NCBI RefSeq assembly: GCF_050908995.1
Contig: NC_135120.1
Span: 3,857,433 to 3,921,432 of the forward strand
Origin: Andrena cerasifolii
Lineage: Eukaryota; Arthropoda; Insecta; Hymenoptera; Andrenidae
Reading direction: 5' to 3'
DNA: 64,000 bases
Each line of letters starts with the position of its first letter. The first letter of the stretch is position 1. This document shows, one piece after another, positions 1 through 10,351 of the stretch. The notes under the pieces are model-generated. The model did no database searches. It saw only the letters and a program-made list of their open reading frames with translations, and was not told where the DNA came from. The position numbers and the translations under genes were made by a program.

Positions 1-264
1 AGTTTTTTTTATGGGGATCTCACTTCTTTATACAAAGATAATTTGCATAGGGAATGACTGCAGATAATTTTTAATATTATAACTTACAAATTATCACGGG
101 ACAGAATTAAGGATAAATTCAACGTAAGTTTAACAACTACGAAAAGAAACTATGTGTACCGCATTGCCGATCTATATGTATAGTACTTTGTGTACAATAC
201 ATGGTGCGCGAAGCAGCTTATGGCGCTGAACGTACTTAACATTGAAGTGTAATAACAATCACAA
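1..264. repeat. 3' flank of USP repeat copy 1
   Basis: Positions 1-50 match 9853-9900 (gaag/agtttttt atggggatctca then caaagataat), and about 107-264 match 10192-10350. The downstream flank of the two ubiquitin-protease fragments is therefore duplicated as well. Copy 2 carries about 190 extra bases at 9995-10191 that are absent here. No gene is seen. The repeat probably extends left of the window. Confidence 0.75.
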
Positions 265-430
265 TTAACTCCTTTCGAAGAAAAATATGTATGCGTTTTT
301 AGCCTTTCGTGGCCAAGCTTGTTTTTCTACTCGTAAATCATCAACGGATACCCACGTTGTGCCCTTACCCCTTACCATACTCGCGTAATGACCATCGGCA
401 ATACTTTTACCGTGGTGGAAAATCGCTACC

Positions 431-1147
431 TTAAGGGGTTACCTACCATCAGGAGGTAGAAAAAGAAATGAATCTTTGGGAATTTATTTCAGAAAGTACA
501 TGCATATTTTTATGCAGTGGCTTTTGTATTCAGATGAGGGACACTTTAACAGGTTATTATATTACGTTTTGGTATACAAATATTTAGTTATTGCACAATT
601 ACAGCTGATTTCCCGGAAGCTGTTTTTAGAAACATGTTTTGCGGTGACCAACATTATTCGGAACTGGGTTATCTTAAATAAAAAACGAAGAAGATATAGT
701 TAGTACAATAGTTTATCTAGTCTTTAATCGTTCCGTTCTATAAAATATTAATCTGGGACAAAATAGCAGATGTTTAAAGTGAAATGATCGATTTTCTTAG
801 AAAAAACACTCATTTTTCATCCATAAAACAAAAACTATGCATTGGAAAAACAAATGCTTTGATTAAAGACTAGATCTGAATACCTAGAAGAAACCTACAG
901 TTTCAGAAAAATTGGTGTAGCGGTTTTGGAGAAATCGTGGTCACCGGTCTAAAAACAGCTTCTGGGAAATCAGTTGTAATTTTGCAATAACTAAATATTT
1001 TTATACCAAAACATAATATAATAACCTGTTAAAGTGTCCCTCATTTGAATATAAAAACCATTGCATAAAAATTTGCATGTACTTTCTGAAATAAATTCCC
1101 AAAGAATCGATTCTTTTTCTACCTCCTGACGGTAGGTAACCCCTTAA
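431..1147. mobile_element. TTAA-flanked foldback element E5
   Basis: It starts ttaaggggttacctacc and ends ggtaggtaaccccttaa. The two arms (about 431-790 and 790-1147) are near-complete inverted copies, for example ttcagaaagtacatgc against gcatgtactttctgaa. TTAA stands at both ends and is shared on the right with the next element. It lies inside USP copy 1. The unoccupied paralogue at 10517-10520 has a single TTAA, so the insertion and its TTAA target are directly visible. There is no coding capacity. Terminal TTAA suggests piggyBac-type mobilisation, which is an inference. Confidence 0.85.
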
Positions 1148-1883
1148 GGGGACTAGGCAGTCGAAAAATCGATTTGTTGATTGCATTTTCCGAAAGTACT
1201 ATCCTTTTTGAATAAAATGCCGCTTGGTTTATAGTGAAATTCGCAAAATTGTAGATTTGGCAGCTAAAAACGTCAAGCGGCAACCTATAGCGTCGCCTTT
1301 ACCCAGAAACTTTAAACGCGTTTTCCTCGAATATTTGTTACCCTTCATTTTTTTCCTGATTGCGAACAAATTGAGGTTCAGATCGACTTGGAAAAAATTA
1401 CGGGATGTGTAAAACATGTGCCACTTCGGGGCAAACCTCTTATAGTGTCCGTAAAAATACGAGATTTTCATAAAAAAATTAAGAAGGCACCGGATTTTTG
1501 TTGCGCACAAACAATGATGGTCTGGGTTAAAAAAATTCGGTGACTTCTCAATTTTTTTTATGAAAATCTCGAATTTTTACGGACTATAAGAGGTTTGCCC
1601 CGAAATGGCACATGTTATACATAGCCTGTAATTTTTTCCAAGTCGATTTGAACCTCAATTCGCTCGCAATCAGGAAAAAATGAAAAGAAAAAAATATTCG
1701 AGAAAAACGCATTTAAAGTTTCTGGGCAAAGGCGACGCTATAGGTTGCCGCTTGATGTTTTTAGCTGCCAAATCTGCAATTTTGCGAATTTTACTATAAA
1801 GCAAGCGGCATTATATTAAAAAAAGATAGTACTTTCGGAAAATGCAATAAAAAATCGATTTTTCGACTGCCTAGTCCCCTTAA
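1144..1883. mobile_element. TTAA-flanked foldback element E6
   Basis: Ends are ttaaggggactaggcagtc and gactgcctagtccccttaa. The arms meet at about 1515 and hold paired blocks such as aagcggcaacctatagcg and cgctataggttgccgctt. It abuts E5, using the same TTAA at 1144-1147, so the second element probably inserted into the TTAA left by the first. It contains the word AAACGCGTTTTCCTCGAA once in each arm (about 1313 and 1697), a word also found in other foldback families in this window. Confidence 0.85.
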
Positions 1884-2109
1884 GTTTATAACAGTGATCT
1901 ACCATTTGTATTTTAGTAGTAGGTATTGCTTTGATGTATAAATTTTCCACTTTTGTTGTTCTACTACCATCGTGATCGAACAAATGTAATTTTTCAATAA
2001 GAATTTGTTTGGAAGCAGTTATATTGACTTTCTTCATTATGTTCGAATTTGAATCCAATATGATTTAACAATGTTTACATTACAGTTCCCTTATATGTTC
2101 TCTTAGAAA

Positions 2110-2395
2110 TATCAAGCTTACGAACCTCTCTTTGAAGACAGAGTTTCTCTCAGGAAACGCACATGTCGCAATTCAAATTTCGGCAACTTCACGACTGCGT
2201 CAAACAGCTTTTGCGCTGGTTCCCATCTGTTAGATCTAGTGATTATGAGTGGTTTCCATATTGTACCTAGTGCTTCTTTTGCCTTGGTGATAAAGTGCTT
2301 CGCCGCTGTGTGGAATGTACCGGATTCGGCAAATGATACTCCTAAATACTTACATTCCTTTAAGTATTCCTCAATTGGGTTATGTTCCGTCTTAC
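2110..2395 (-). pseudogene. LINE reverse transcriptase, C-terminal part
   Basis: The - strand reads KTEHNPIEEYLKECKYLGVS, then FAESGTFHTAAKHFITKAKE and LGTIWKPLI. The ECKYLGV..AESG motif is the usual region just after the FADD palm motif in LINE RTs, leading into the thumb. The frame continues to about 2110. The coding sequence joins the RT core when the insertion 2396-3083 and one TTAC are ignored. No RNase H-like domain is visible. Confidence 0.75.
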
Positions 2396-3083
2396 GGGAA
2401 CAAAGGGGAGCTCAGAGCGAGGCAGAAATTCAGCGATCCTTTATTACTAGGCAATTGCTTACCTTCGAAGTCTTGGGGAACATTTGTCTGCCAGAAGTCT
2501 AATAGACGGCAATCGACATCGTGCTATTGTTTTGGACACCTCGACCGTTTTCGCTCTGAGAAAATCCGTTAATTGCTGTGTCAGCGGGTGGCATATGGCA
2601 ACTTCGAACCGGCACATACCGTCGACCATCGCTGACTCGCGGGACAATACGGTCATAAACCGCGACCCTAGCGAGACGCTCCGGCCGATCAACCTACCGA
2701 GGTTTGGTAGCCAGATTTTCGGTTTTTCCCGCGCTACGTCACCAAGAGGGAGAAGTTCCTCCTCCACCACCTAAATCGCAGAGGGAAGGTTCCTCCTCTT
2801 CAAGGAAAGCTGGGCCAATTAGGAATTTTGGCACCTCCCAAAATTCCGAAGTCTTGTCCACCTTTGACAGCGAAAAGGTGGACTAAGCAGAAGTCAATGA
2901 GCTCGCGACTAGCACGGTGTCTTGATCGGATCAGCGATCGTACCATCAGCACGAACGGAGCAAAACTTCTCTGACCATCGTACGGATCAGAATCTACATT
3001 TAAACACCGAAACAGTCACCCAATATTAATTTAGCGGGTGATAGATCGCCCGGCTACGCGCGTACCTCCAGGTGAATCGGGCC
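2396..3083 (-). mobile_element. Probable solo LTR inside the LINE
   Basis: A 688-bp insertion flanked by the direct repeat TTAC (2392-2395 and 3084-3087; CTTAC is possible). It is GC-richer than its surroundings and has no inverted terminal repeats. On the - strand an AATAAA followed by about 45 bases ending TTTGTTCCC lies at the distal end (about 2396-2445), as expected for the polyadenylation region of an LTR. No TG..CA termini are visible, so the superfamily is open. The short open frames within it look spurious. Confidence 0.55.
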
Positions 3084-3087
3084 TTAC

Positions 3088-4060
3088 AACCTCGAAAGAA
3101 AAATTCCGATATTTTTCACGCGTGTGTCGTGCGAACAGGTTATTTGCTGTGACTGTAAGATCGTCCGCAAACAGGAGGAGTTCCATTTCTTTCATTATTT
3201 TTTTGCGTCCCTTTTCCTCGAAATATGTGGCTATATCATGTATCATAAGTGAGAACAGTGTTGGGCTTAGACTGTCGCCTTGTAGCACGCCTTTATTTAA
3301 TCTTATGCTATCTGTAAACTCAGTGTTATTTACATCTACTTGCGTGTTTGCTTGTTGGTATAGGTTATTTATCGCTCTTATTAGTTGTGAGCTTAGGCCT
3401 GCCCTGCGTAGTTTATCCCAGGGGATTGAGTGCCAGATCGAATCGAACGCTTTCTTAAAGTCGACAAATACTATGTATAACTTCCCTTTTGGACGCCTTA
3501 GTGACTCCGCAATTTTTGTTCGTAGTACAAAAATATTATCCTCACACGATCTATCTCTTCGAAATCCTGCCTGACCCTCTGGGAGAATATCACAGTTTTG
3601 CACACCATGTGTTCAGTCTTCTGGCCAGTATCGTTGTAAATATTTTAGCGGTAGTGTTAGCCAATGTAATTCCTCTATAATTATTCGGGTCCAGCTTATT
3701 TCCTTTTTTGTGTAGCATTATCGTGTTGGCGCTCGCCCAGCACGGTGGGATTTCACCTGTGTGTAAGGTGGGGTTCATAAGACATAGTAGCTCTCCTCTC
3801 ATATTATATGGCGAGTATTTAAGAAATTCGTTGGTTATGCCGTCCGGTCCTGGGGCTTTCTTCGATTTTATTTTTTTTTAGTATTGCGTTTACTTCTATA
3901 AGTTGTATATCCTGATCTAGATATGGATACCGCATCCATGAGGTACAATATAAGACCTGCGTTTTCTTTGCACACATCTTGGAAGTATACCTGCCATTCC
4001 TTTACATCTATCTTACATTCTGGTATTGTTCTGCAGTTTAATTTCTTCACCAGTTTCCAA
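3088..4060 (-). pseudogene. LINE reverse transcriptase core
   Basis: Motifs in order on the - strand: LHKKGNKLDPNNYRGITLAN (about 3720-3660), LPEGQAGFRRDRSCEDNI (about 3590-3540), VDFKKAFDSIWH with the first catalytic Asp (about 3465), NKGVLQGDSLSPTLFSLMIH (about 3300-3240), and LLFADDLTVTA with the catalytic Asp pair (about 3180-3145). These are RT domains 1-5 of non-LTR retrotransposons. The sequence is cut by frameshifts between about 3600 and 3590 and again near 3865. Upstream (4050-3870) lies the linker with EWQVYFQDVCKENAG. Catalytic residues survive, but the ORF is not continuous. Confidence 0.9.
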
Positions 4061-4380
4061 AAGGTTGCTGAATCTTTTTCGTTTGTGGTTCCGGTAGTAT
4101 TCTGTTTTGGTTCTGCTTATGATTGTTCTGTAATTTTTCCTCGTTTCGAGATATTCTTCTCTTGGGCCCCTCCATTTTTTCTAAATGTTTTAGCTGTTTC
4201 CTTCATTTCCTTTCTGGCTTTGCTGCATTCTAGATTGCGCCAGGGTTTGTTTATTGTATTTTTTGGTCTATTGATTTTCCTGACTGTTGACATTCCCAGC
4301 GCGTTTGCTGCATTTTTTATTACTGTTATGATTTTCAGATGTGGGTTTATCTCTGCTAGCTGCTCTTCTATTGCTTTCTG

Positions 4381-5880
4381 CTAATCCTCGCGTTTGTTAT
4401 TGTCCCATACTAGCTTATTTATTGTCTTTGGCCCTGGCTCTTCTTCCTCTTCTTCGTTTGTCGTTCTTCCCATATTTTTTAGCTTGATCTTTATTGGTAG
4501 GTGATCCGATGTTCCCATCTCTATGGTTTCAAAGTCTTCAATTTCCTGTATCATATTTATATCTATCCATGCCAAATCTATTGCGGCGAGTCCTTTCGTA
4601 TCGATGTACGTGTATTGCCCGTCGTTGTCTGATTTGGTCCTGCCGTTCAGTACAATTAATCCAGCATCGTCCATGATTTCGCATAAAATTCTCCCTGCTT
4701 TGCTCGTACAATTATCTTTTGATTTCCTGAAGAGGGTTAATTCAGATTTCTCCGTGATTTCCTCTTCTACCTGGTTTCCAATCACTATCCTCGCATTAAA
4801 GTCCTCTCCGACAATTATCGGAGTGGCTGTTTTCTCTTTAGTTTCCTTGACCACTCTGACTTCTATGCAGATCCATGATTCAGTTTTTGATATTATCTCT
4901 ATTTTATGAACTAAGTCTGGTCTATACATTATGCATAAGCATCCGCTAGCTCTACCTACTGACCTATTTTTAATTGCCTTACTCACTATGTATTTGTATT
5001 CCTTCAAGGACGTTGGTCTTTAATTATTTCTTCTGTCTGGAAAGTCTCACTTAAGGGGAGGTTCCGGTCTAAAAGTCGATTTTTTTTTTATTTCAGTTTT
5101 CGAATGTTCAACCTTTTAGGAATACTTGTTTAAAAGGATTTGTTGAAATTCGTAATATTCCCGAAGTTATAGGCATTTGAGTAGCCGCAAATGCATGGGT
5201 AACACCCGGCCACTCGGCATTCACATAAAACTTTGAACGCGTTTTTCTCGAAACAGTGTTCTCAAAACGGTGGGACCTGTATCTCCAAAAGCTATTATCC
5301 GATTCGACTGAAACTTTTTTTATTTTGAAGAATATACTTCTGGCTAGGAGGGAAACCAGAAAAAATACAAAAAATTGAAAATTTATAATTTTCAAAGAGC
5401 GTTGAAAGGACGAAAAATATAGGGAAAAAGTGATTTCAAACTTCAAGTGTCGTTATTTTCTTAAAAATGTCATTTTGCATTTTTTCTGGTTTCCCTCTAG
5501 CCAGAAGTATATTCTTCAAAATAAAAAAGTTTCAGTCGAATCGGATAATAACTTTTGGGGATACAGGTCCCACTGATTTTGATCAATTTTTTGACGCCTT
5601 GACTTTAACGACTCCCCAGTGCCGTTTGTAATGATTAATTATAAAACAAAAAATATATTTCTATAATATAAGACATCCTTAATACAATGCCAAAAGTCCC
5701 ATTAAATTATATGTAGTGGTTTTCCTTTAATTAATTCTTAAAGATCACCTATTTTTGGGGCTCTAGACCGGAACCACCTCCCCTCAAGCATATTACTGTA
5801 CTTCCTATGACATGTTTTTGGAAGTCTTCTGCACTTATTTAGATTTGCTATGTCACGAACATTCCAAAACAGAATCTCTG
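4381..5880 (-). pseudogene. LINE AP-endonuclease domain, split by a TTAA element
   Basis: The N-terminal part at 5880-5790 reads EILFWNVRDIANLNKCRRL, the opening WNVRG-like block of APE-type LINE endonucleases. The rest (5007-4381) contains VGEDFNARIV (the GDFNA motif) and TSDHLPIKIKL with the catalytic SDH. A 737-bp TTAA foldback (5051-5787) separates the two parts. The downstream segment ends in a linker towards the RT. The family nicks target DNA to prime reverse transcription. Confidence 0.85.
5051..5787. mobile_element. TTAA foldback element E1 (family shared with E9)
   Basis: It starts ttaaggggaggttccggtct and ends agaccggaaccacctcccct followed by TCAA (one change from TTAA). The arms are inverted copies meeting near 5440. 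It carries ctttgaacgcgtttttctcg at 5230. The element at 20876-21605 is the same family in opposite orientation and almost the same length. It is inserted in the LINE endonuclease. Confidence 0.85.
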
Positions 5881-5906
5881 TTTGTCTTTCTCCTTTCCGT
5901 TTTTCT

Positions 5907-7280
5907 TTACTCGTATGTTTTTTCTTGACGAAATAATTGTTTTTTCTCTATTCCTACGCCGTCTTTCCATGTCCACATTTCATTGTGAATGTACACTTTC
6001 CTGTAACCTATTTTGACCTGATTTCCTAGGTCTTTTTGCGACATTGCAAATTTATTCAGTTCTCTTTGTATCGCAAGTTGTTCATGTGTTAATTCATCAT
6101 CTATGAATATCTTTTCTGCCTTCAATAGCTTTTTATTTCCTTTAACTTTTTGCTTGTTCTCTCAATCTACCAATTTCACTCCAATTATTCACTCCCTGTT
6201 CTTATTTCATGAGTATATTCTATTTTGGCCTCCACGTGTAGTTTCTCCCCCCATGAAGTTTTCTACTTCCTCCGTTTTTTATTGTATATTTAGGCCTTTG
6301 ATAATGACGTTACACCTTCTTTCTTCTTCTTCTTCCCTCTTCTATTGTTTCTAGAGATTTAATCCTTTCTTCCAAGCTTTTCTTCTACTTTGCCCATCTT
6401 GACTCTTTCCGTTCCATTTCCTCCTTTATTGCTGCTACCTCTTTGATTAGATTAATTACCTCGGTGTGTTCCTTCCTTGTTTCCTTAATTTCTTCTCTCA
6501 CTGTTTGGATTTCCTCGGTCATAGAGTCCATTTTGTCCATCATTCTGCTTAATAGTGATGTTATACTTCCGTCTGTATCATTTCCACTATTGGCTTCTGT
6601 TTCTTTCCTTTTTGAGGTTAAGGGGTCGTGCTCAGTCAGGAGGCCGAAAAAGGGTGGTCTTTGGAAATTTTTTACTCCAAAGCTATAACACATTTCTCAA
6701 AAAATCTTTTTTCCTTTCAAGGATTGCATCTAGTACCGTGCATCGTAATTTTTTTATTTAAACATATTTATCAATGACTAAGTTATGGTCCATTCAAATA
6801 CTAGATAATATAATATAATAAGTAAATTCTTTTGAATTTTTTATTTTATATGATCGACTTCCGAGCAACAGTGGTCACCGCAGAAGCCTTTTTTTTTAGA
6901 GAACCTTCGAGTGATAGACAATAACTCAGTTATTGATAAATATTTTTGAATGAAAAAATTACGATGCACGGTACTAGATGCAATCCTTGAAAGGAAAAAA
7001 GATTTTTTGAGAAATGTGTTATAGCTTTTGGGTAAAAAATTTCCAAACACCACCCTTTTTTTTCGGCCTCCTGACTGAGCATGACCCCTTAATTGTCATT
7101 TGCTAGCTGTCTTCTGCTGCTGTTATGGATATCGTTGTGCTTTTTAGAGGTCGTCTTCAAGAGCTGGTTTTACTTTCGCTTGTCGTTTTGTCCATTTCGC
7201 CTTTTCGACCACTTTATCTCCTACCTTTGCTTTGAGGTTATATTCTGTTTTCAACCTTCCTAATGTAGCGCTCCTTATAT
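5907..7280 (-). pseudogene. LINE ORF1 (coiled-coil RNA-binding protein), fragments
   Basis: The - strand pieces, from N to C terminus, are: LGRLKTEYNLKAKVGDKVVE at about 7260-7200; a long coiled coil with SLLSRMMDKMDSMTEEIQ and EEIKETRKEH (6600-6390); a poorly preserved middle; and a C-terminal stretch with DDELTHEQLAIQRELNKFA and KIGYRKVYIHNEMWTW (6110-5930). This order (N-terminal tail, coiled coil, RNA-binding middle, CTD) matches LINE ORF1 proteins that form a nucleic-acid chaperone trimer. TTAA element E2 (6618-7092) sits in the coiled-coil region. Frameshifts and stops are frequent. Confidence 0.7.
6618..7092. mobile_element. TTAA foldback element E2 (family shared with E3, internally deleted)
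   Basis: Ends are ttaaggggtcgtgctcag and ctgagcatgaccccttaa, with TTAA at both sides. The sequence is closely related to 16432-17160 but about 250 bp shorter, because most of the centre and the inner left arm are missing. The right arm (6830-7092) is complete. It is inserted into LINE ORF1. Confidence 0.85.
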
Positions 7281-7529
7281 CCGAATGATTGTGAGTAATT
7301 AAGTACAAGAAATGTAGCCTGCGTCTTTATTATTCCAATACTAAGAACGCGAATCTAATCGATCAGCACACTTAGCTACCACAATGAAACGCATCTATAT
7401 TACTTATTATTATTATATTTTAACATTACTCAATTAGAGTATTTTCAAGTTAAAAACATTCATTTTGCACCATTATTATTGAAAATAAAACATTGAAGCA
7501 AAACAGTATACTTTTTTCTGACTTGCACC
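7281..7529. other. Region upstream of the LINE, no gene seen
   Basis: AT-rich sequence with short TTATTA runs around 7400-7425 and a poly-A-like AATAAAACATTG at 7485. It could hold the LINE 5' untranslated region. Nothing further can be supported. Confidence 0.4.
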
Positions 7530-7842
7530 TTAAGGCGGAGCGGGAAATTTAAATTTGAATTTTCAGTTGGCCTGGGTGCGGAATAGTTTTCTTTTCATTA
7601 ACCAAACACAACTGTAAAAAAGATTGGAAAAAATATTCATGTCTGCTAGTTCCGTTTTCTCCTAAAAATGATCATATAATCATAGAATCATTTTTTTGGT
7701 GAAAAAGGAACTAGCAGACATGAATATTTTTCGAAATTTTTTTTACAGTTGTGTTTGGTTAATCAAAAGACAACTATCCCGCACCCAGGACAACTGAAAA
7801 TCCAGATTTAAATTTTCGCCTTTATAGTATCGCTCCGTCCTA
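7530..7842. mobile_element. Short TTAA foldback element E7
   Basis: Starts ttaaggcggagcgggaaa. The inverted partner is ...ttcgcctttatagtatcgctccgtcct, with a degenerate right terminus. The inner arms are well paired: caaccaaacacaactgta-like left against acagttgtgtttggttaa right, and ggaactagcagacatgaa on both sides of a centre near 7675. Confidence 0.65.
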
Positions 7843-8803
7843 TTGCATCTGCTTTTGTGCAAAAAATACCAATTTTTCAAAGAATCGGATGCGGACGGAT
7901 ATAAATAAATGAAGTTTGTGAAATTGAATCTATCCAGAATTATGAGGGGTATGTTTGAATTTACGAACAATTATTTTAATTTAGAAAAATACGAAAATGG
8001 TAACAAAAAATCTTAATTTGGCAATAGAATATAAGTATTTATATTTTTCATTACAAGGGAAAGACTAAATAAAACTATTCCAATGTAAAAAGCTGATAAT
8101 TTTCTAGAAATGGAAATCTGAAATTTTTTTTAGAGTATTTAACAGGGGAAGTCCAGTAAGCCCAAAATAAAGATTTCAAAAACTACTGCGAATTATAAGC
8201 AAAAAGAGCAGCCGAAAAATGATAAATCAAGATGTTCTAAATAATTTATTAATAAACTCCGATCCATATGCATATATGGAAATCAACATCAAGAGTCCCA
8301 TTGTTAAAAAGAGCGACGAGAAAAAAAAAGATTATTGTATTTATTATACAATATATTACCTGTAATCTTAGATCATAATCAATAAATGATGAAATATGTG
8401 GAAAAATGAAGTGAACGCCTACTTAAGTGTCGAACCGCCCCACTATGCGCCGCTCGGCTTTAGTTTTGGAGATATTCACATAAAAATATGATCGGTAGTT
8501 GGTTGGGGCTAGATTGAATTAGGGCTCTGTTCACGATACGGGCTCAACGCCGGTCCCGACCAGCGAGCCGCTAACGAGGAAATACTGTACTGCTAAAAGA
8601 AAAACGCTATTTTCATTGCGAAAATGATTTGAATCGATTTCATTCCTTAAGTACATCATTAATTAGGTATTTTTAGTAGATATTCTTGCATTCACAGAAT
8701 TATTAGACTTCCCTTCTCCGAATGTGATGTAAAATTGTGGAAGTCCAATAAATTTTTACATTATTAAGATTCTCTAAAATACTTCCCTTTCTATAATTGT
8801 TGA
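7843..8803. other. AT-rich stretch, no gene
   Basis: No coding signal. At 8443-8530 there is one copy of the dispersed module cgctcggctttagttttgga ... gatcggtagttggttgg, also present near 44095, 44770 (reverse) and 59690. Confidence 0.5.
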
Positions 8804-9868
8804 CCCCATAAAAAAACTTCGAAAAAGTAAAAAAAATTACGCCAAGTACGTGAAATCAAATAAATCACAAAAAATAGAAGATAATAATAATTACAAAATA
8901 AAAAAAAGATGTGAAATCAAATTGAGCCGGAAGTACATAAAGGTGCTTTCCAACTGCGCTTAAGATGACACAACTACATATACACAGCTAAAATGCTGTG
9001 TTCATAGCTTCCATTACTCATATCGCGGACATTTTAATGAACCCATCTAAAAGAATCAAAATTAATGATATACAAAAATTGCGCCAATTATAACAATGGC
9101 TATTTCTACAAAGAAAAAAGGTATTAAATAATATTAAGCAGATATATTTTTATACAAATAAATATTTTAATACGAATAAATATATTATTCAAAATACTTG
9201 GCGCTGCGAAACCGAAGAAACGCTAATTGTCTTAGTATTAATAATTTACAATAATTCCCTTACAATCTAAAATACATAATGTACATATACATACTAGAAA
9301 CGCAGTCAGATTTATTCTACATATATTTAATATTTAATTCTAATATCATACGTAGTATATGCACACACACACATATACACATTACGAACGCACGCACACG
9401 AAAGAGAGAGAAAGATTAATGCAATTAAAACATATTTATTCAGTTGAGCAACACCAATTCGGAGCACAGCGCCAAGTATTTTCAATAATATATTTATTCG
9501 TATTAAAATATTTATTTGTATAAAAATATATCTGCTTAATATTATTTAATACTTTTTTTTCTTTGTAGAAATAGCCATTGTTATAATTGACGTAATTTTT
9601 GTATATCATTACTTTTGATTCTTTTAGATGGGTTCATTAAAATGTCCGCGATATGAGTAATGGAAGCTATGAACACAGCATTTTAGCTGTGTATATGTAG
9701 TTCTGTCATCTTAAGCGCAGTTGGAAAGCACCTTTATGTACTTGCGGCTCATTTTGATTTCACATCTTTTTTTTATTTTGTAATTATTATTATCTTCTAT
9801 TTTTTGTGATTTATTTGATTTCACGTACTTGGCGTAATTTTTTTACTTTTTTGAAGTTTTTTATGGGG
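8804..9868. repeat. 1.06-kb palindrome with 250-bp loop
   Basis: Arms 8804-9213 and 9467-9868 are highly similar inverted copies, starting ccccataaaaaactt and ending aagttttttatgggg. The loop (9214-9466) holds a (CA)n tract and purine-rich (GA) tract at 9362-9415. Immediately to the right, the terminal 40 bases are repeated directly at 9903-9945. Neither a clear target duplication nor coding sequence is seen. The outer end of a related copy appears at positions 1-50. It may be a long-TIR non-autonomous transposon or an inverted duplication linked to the USP repeat. Confidence 0.8.
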
Positions 9869-10351
9869 ATCTCAATTCTTTTTACAAAGATAATTCATGT
9901 ACTTGGCGTAATTTTTTTACTTTTTAAAAGTTTTTTATGGGGATTCTTAATTTCAACATCTTTTGTTTTACAAATTCATCACTGTCACGGGTACTAAATA
10001 TATAAGGAAAAAGTAAGGAAATCCCAATAAATTATAAATTCTGATCTATCTTCGTCACACATCCACGTGTTTACGGCACACTGCAGCCTATCGAGTGATG
10101 TTGGAAGATAAGGCGCGTTTGCAGCCAGTAAAGCTTAGGTACTCGGAATAGCGCAAAGCAGCTCGGCGAGTGTACGTTACTTATTTTTTGATTAAGGACA
10201 AATTCTACTAAGTTTAACAGCTACGGAAAGAAACTATGTGCACTACATTGCCGATCTATATGTATGTGTAGTACTTTGTGTGCAGTACATAATGCGCGAA
10301 GCAGCTTATGGCGCTGACGTATTTAATATTGAACTGTAATAACAACCACAA
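9869..10351. repeat. 3' flank of USP repeat copy 2
   Basis: Homologous to positions 1-264, with an additional block of about 190 bp at 9995-10191. No gene seen. Confidence 0.6.

Larger units (their letters stand above)
265..2048 (-). pseudogene. Ubiquitin-specific protease (peptidase C19) C-terminal fragment, copy 1
   Basis: Read on the - strand, the coding sequence is split by two TTAA elements (431-1147 and 1144-1883). The first piece (2045 down to 1884) has MKKVNITASKQILIEKLHLF and then DHCYKLK. The second (430 down to a TAA at 265) has IFHHGKSIADGHYASMV, followed by TTWVSVDDLRVEKQAW and AYIFFFERS-stop. This is the His box and tail of a USP catalytic domain (GHY, W..VDD, AYI.FYE-like end). 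In the family the His of GHY and the following Asp are catalytic. The Cys box is missing. At about 2049 the homology to copy 2 stops abruptly and LINE sequence begins. It is a non-functional fragment. Copy 2 at 10352 is longer. Whether it came from a TE-borne gene or a duplicated host gene is unresolved. Confidence 0.75.
2050..7280 (-). mobile_element. Degenerate non-LTR (LINE) retrotransposon, interrupted by three insertions
   Basis: Two-ORF element reading right to left: ORF1 pieces (7280 to 5907), APE-type endonuclease (5880 to 4381), reverse transcriptase (about 4060 to 3088) and thumb/C-terminal region (2395 to 2110). It is broken by E2 (6618-7092), E1 (5051-5787) and a solo LTR (2396-3083). 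The reading frame resumes across each insertion once the insertion is ignored. Clade is not assigned: a coiled-coil ORF1 without zinc knuckles, followed by an endonuclease-RT ORF, fits several arthropod LINE clades. No poly-A tail was identified; the 3' boundary near 2050 is set by the junction with the USP fragment. Confidence 0.85.

Noticed and set aside
2239..2886. Open frames of 60-103 codons
   Set aside because: They overlap the solo LTR and the antisense of the LINE RT; no recognisable protein.
3038..4909. Long + strand frames (128-178 codons)
   Set aside because: Shadows of the LINE RT and endonuclease, which read on the - strand with clear motifs.
9362..9415. CA/GA tract as a regulatory element
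   Set aside because: Plain microsatellite in a palindrome loop.
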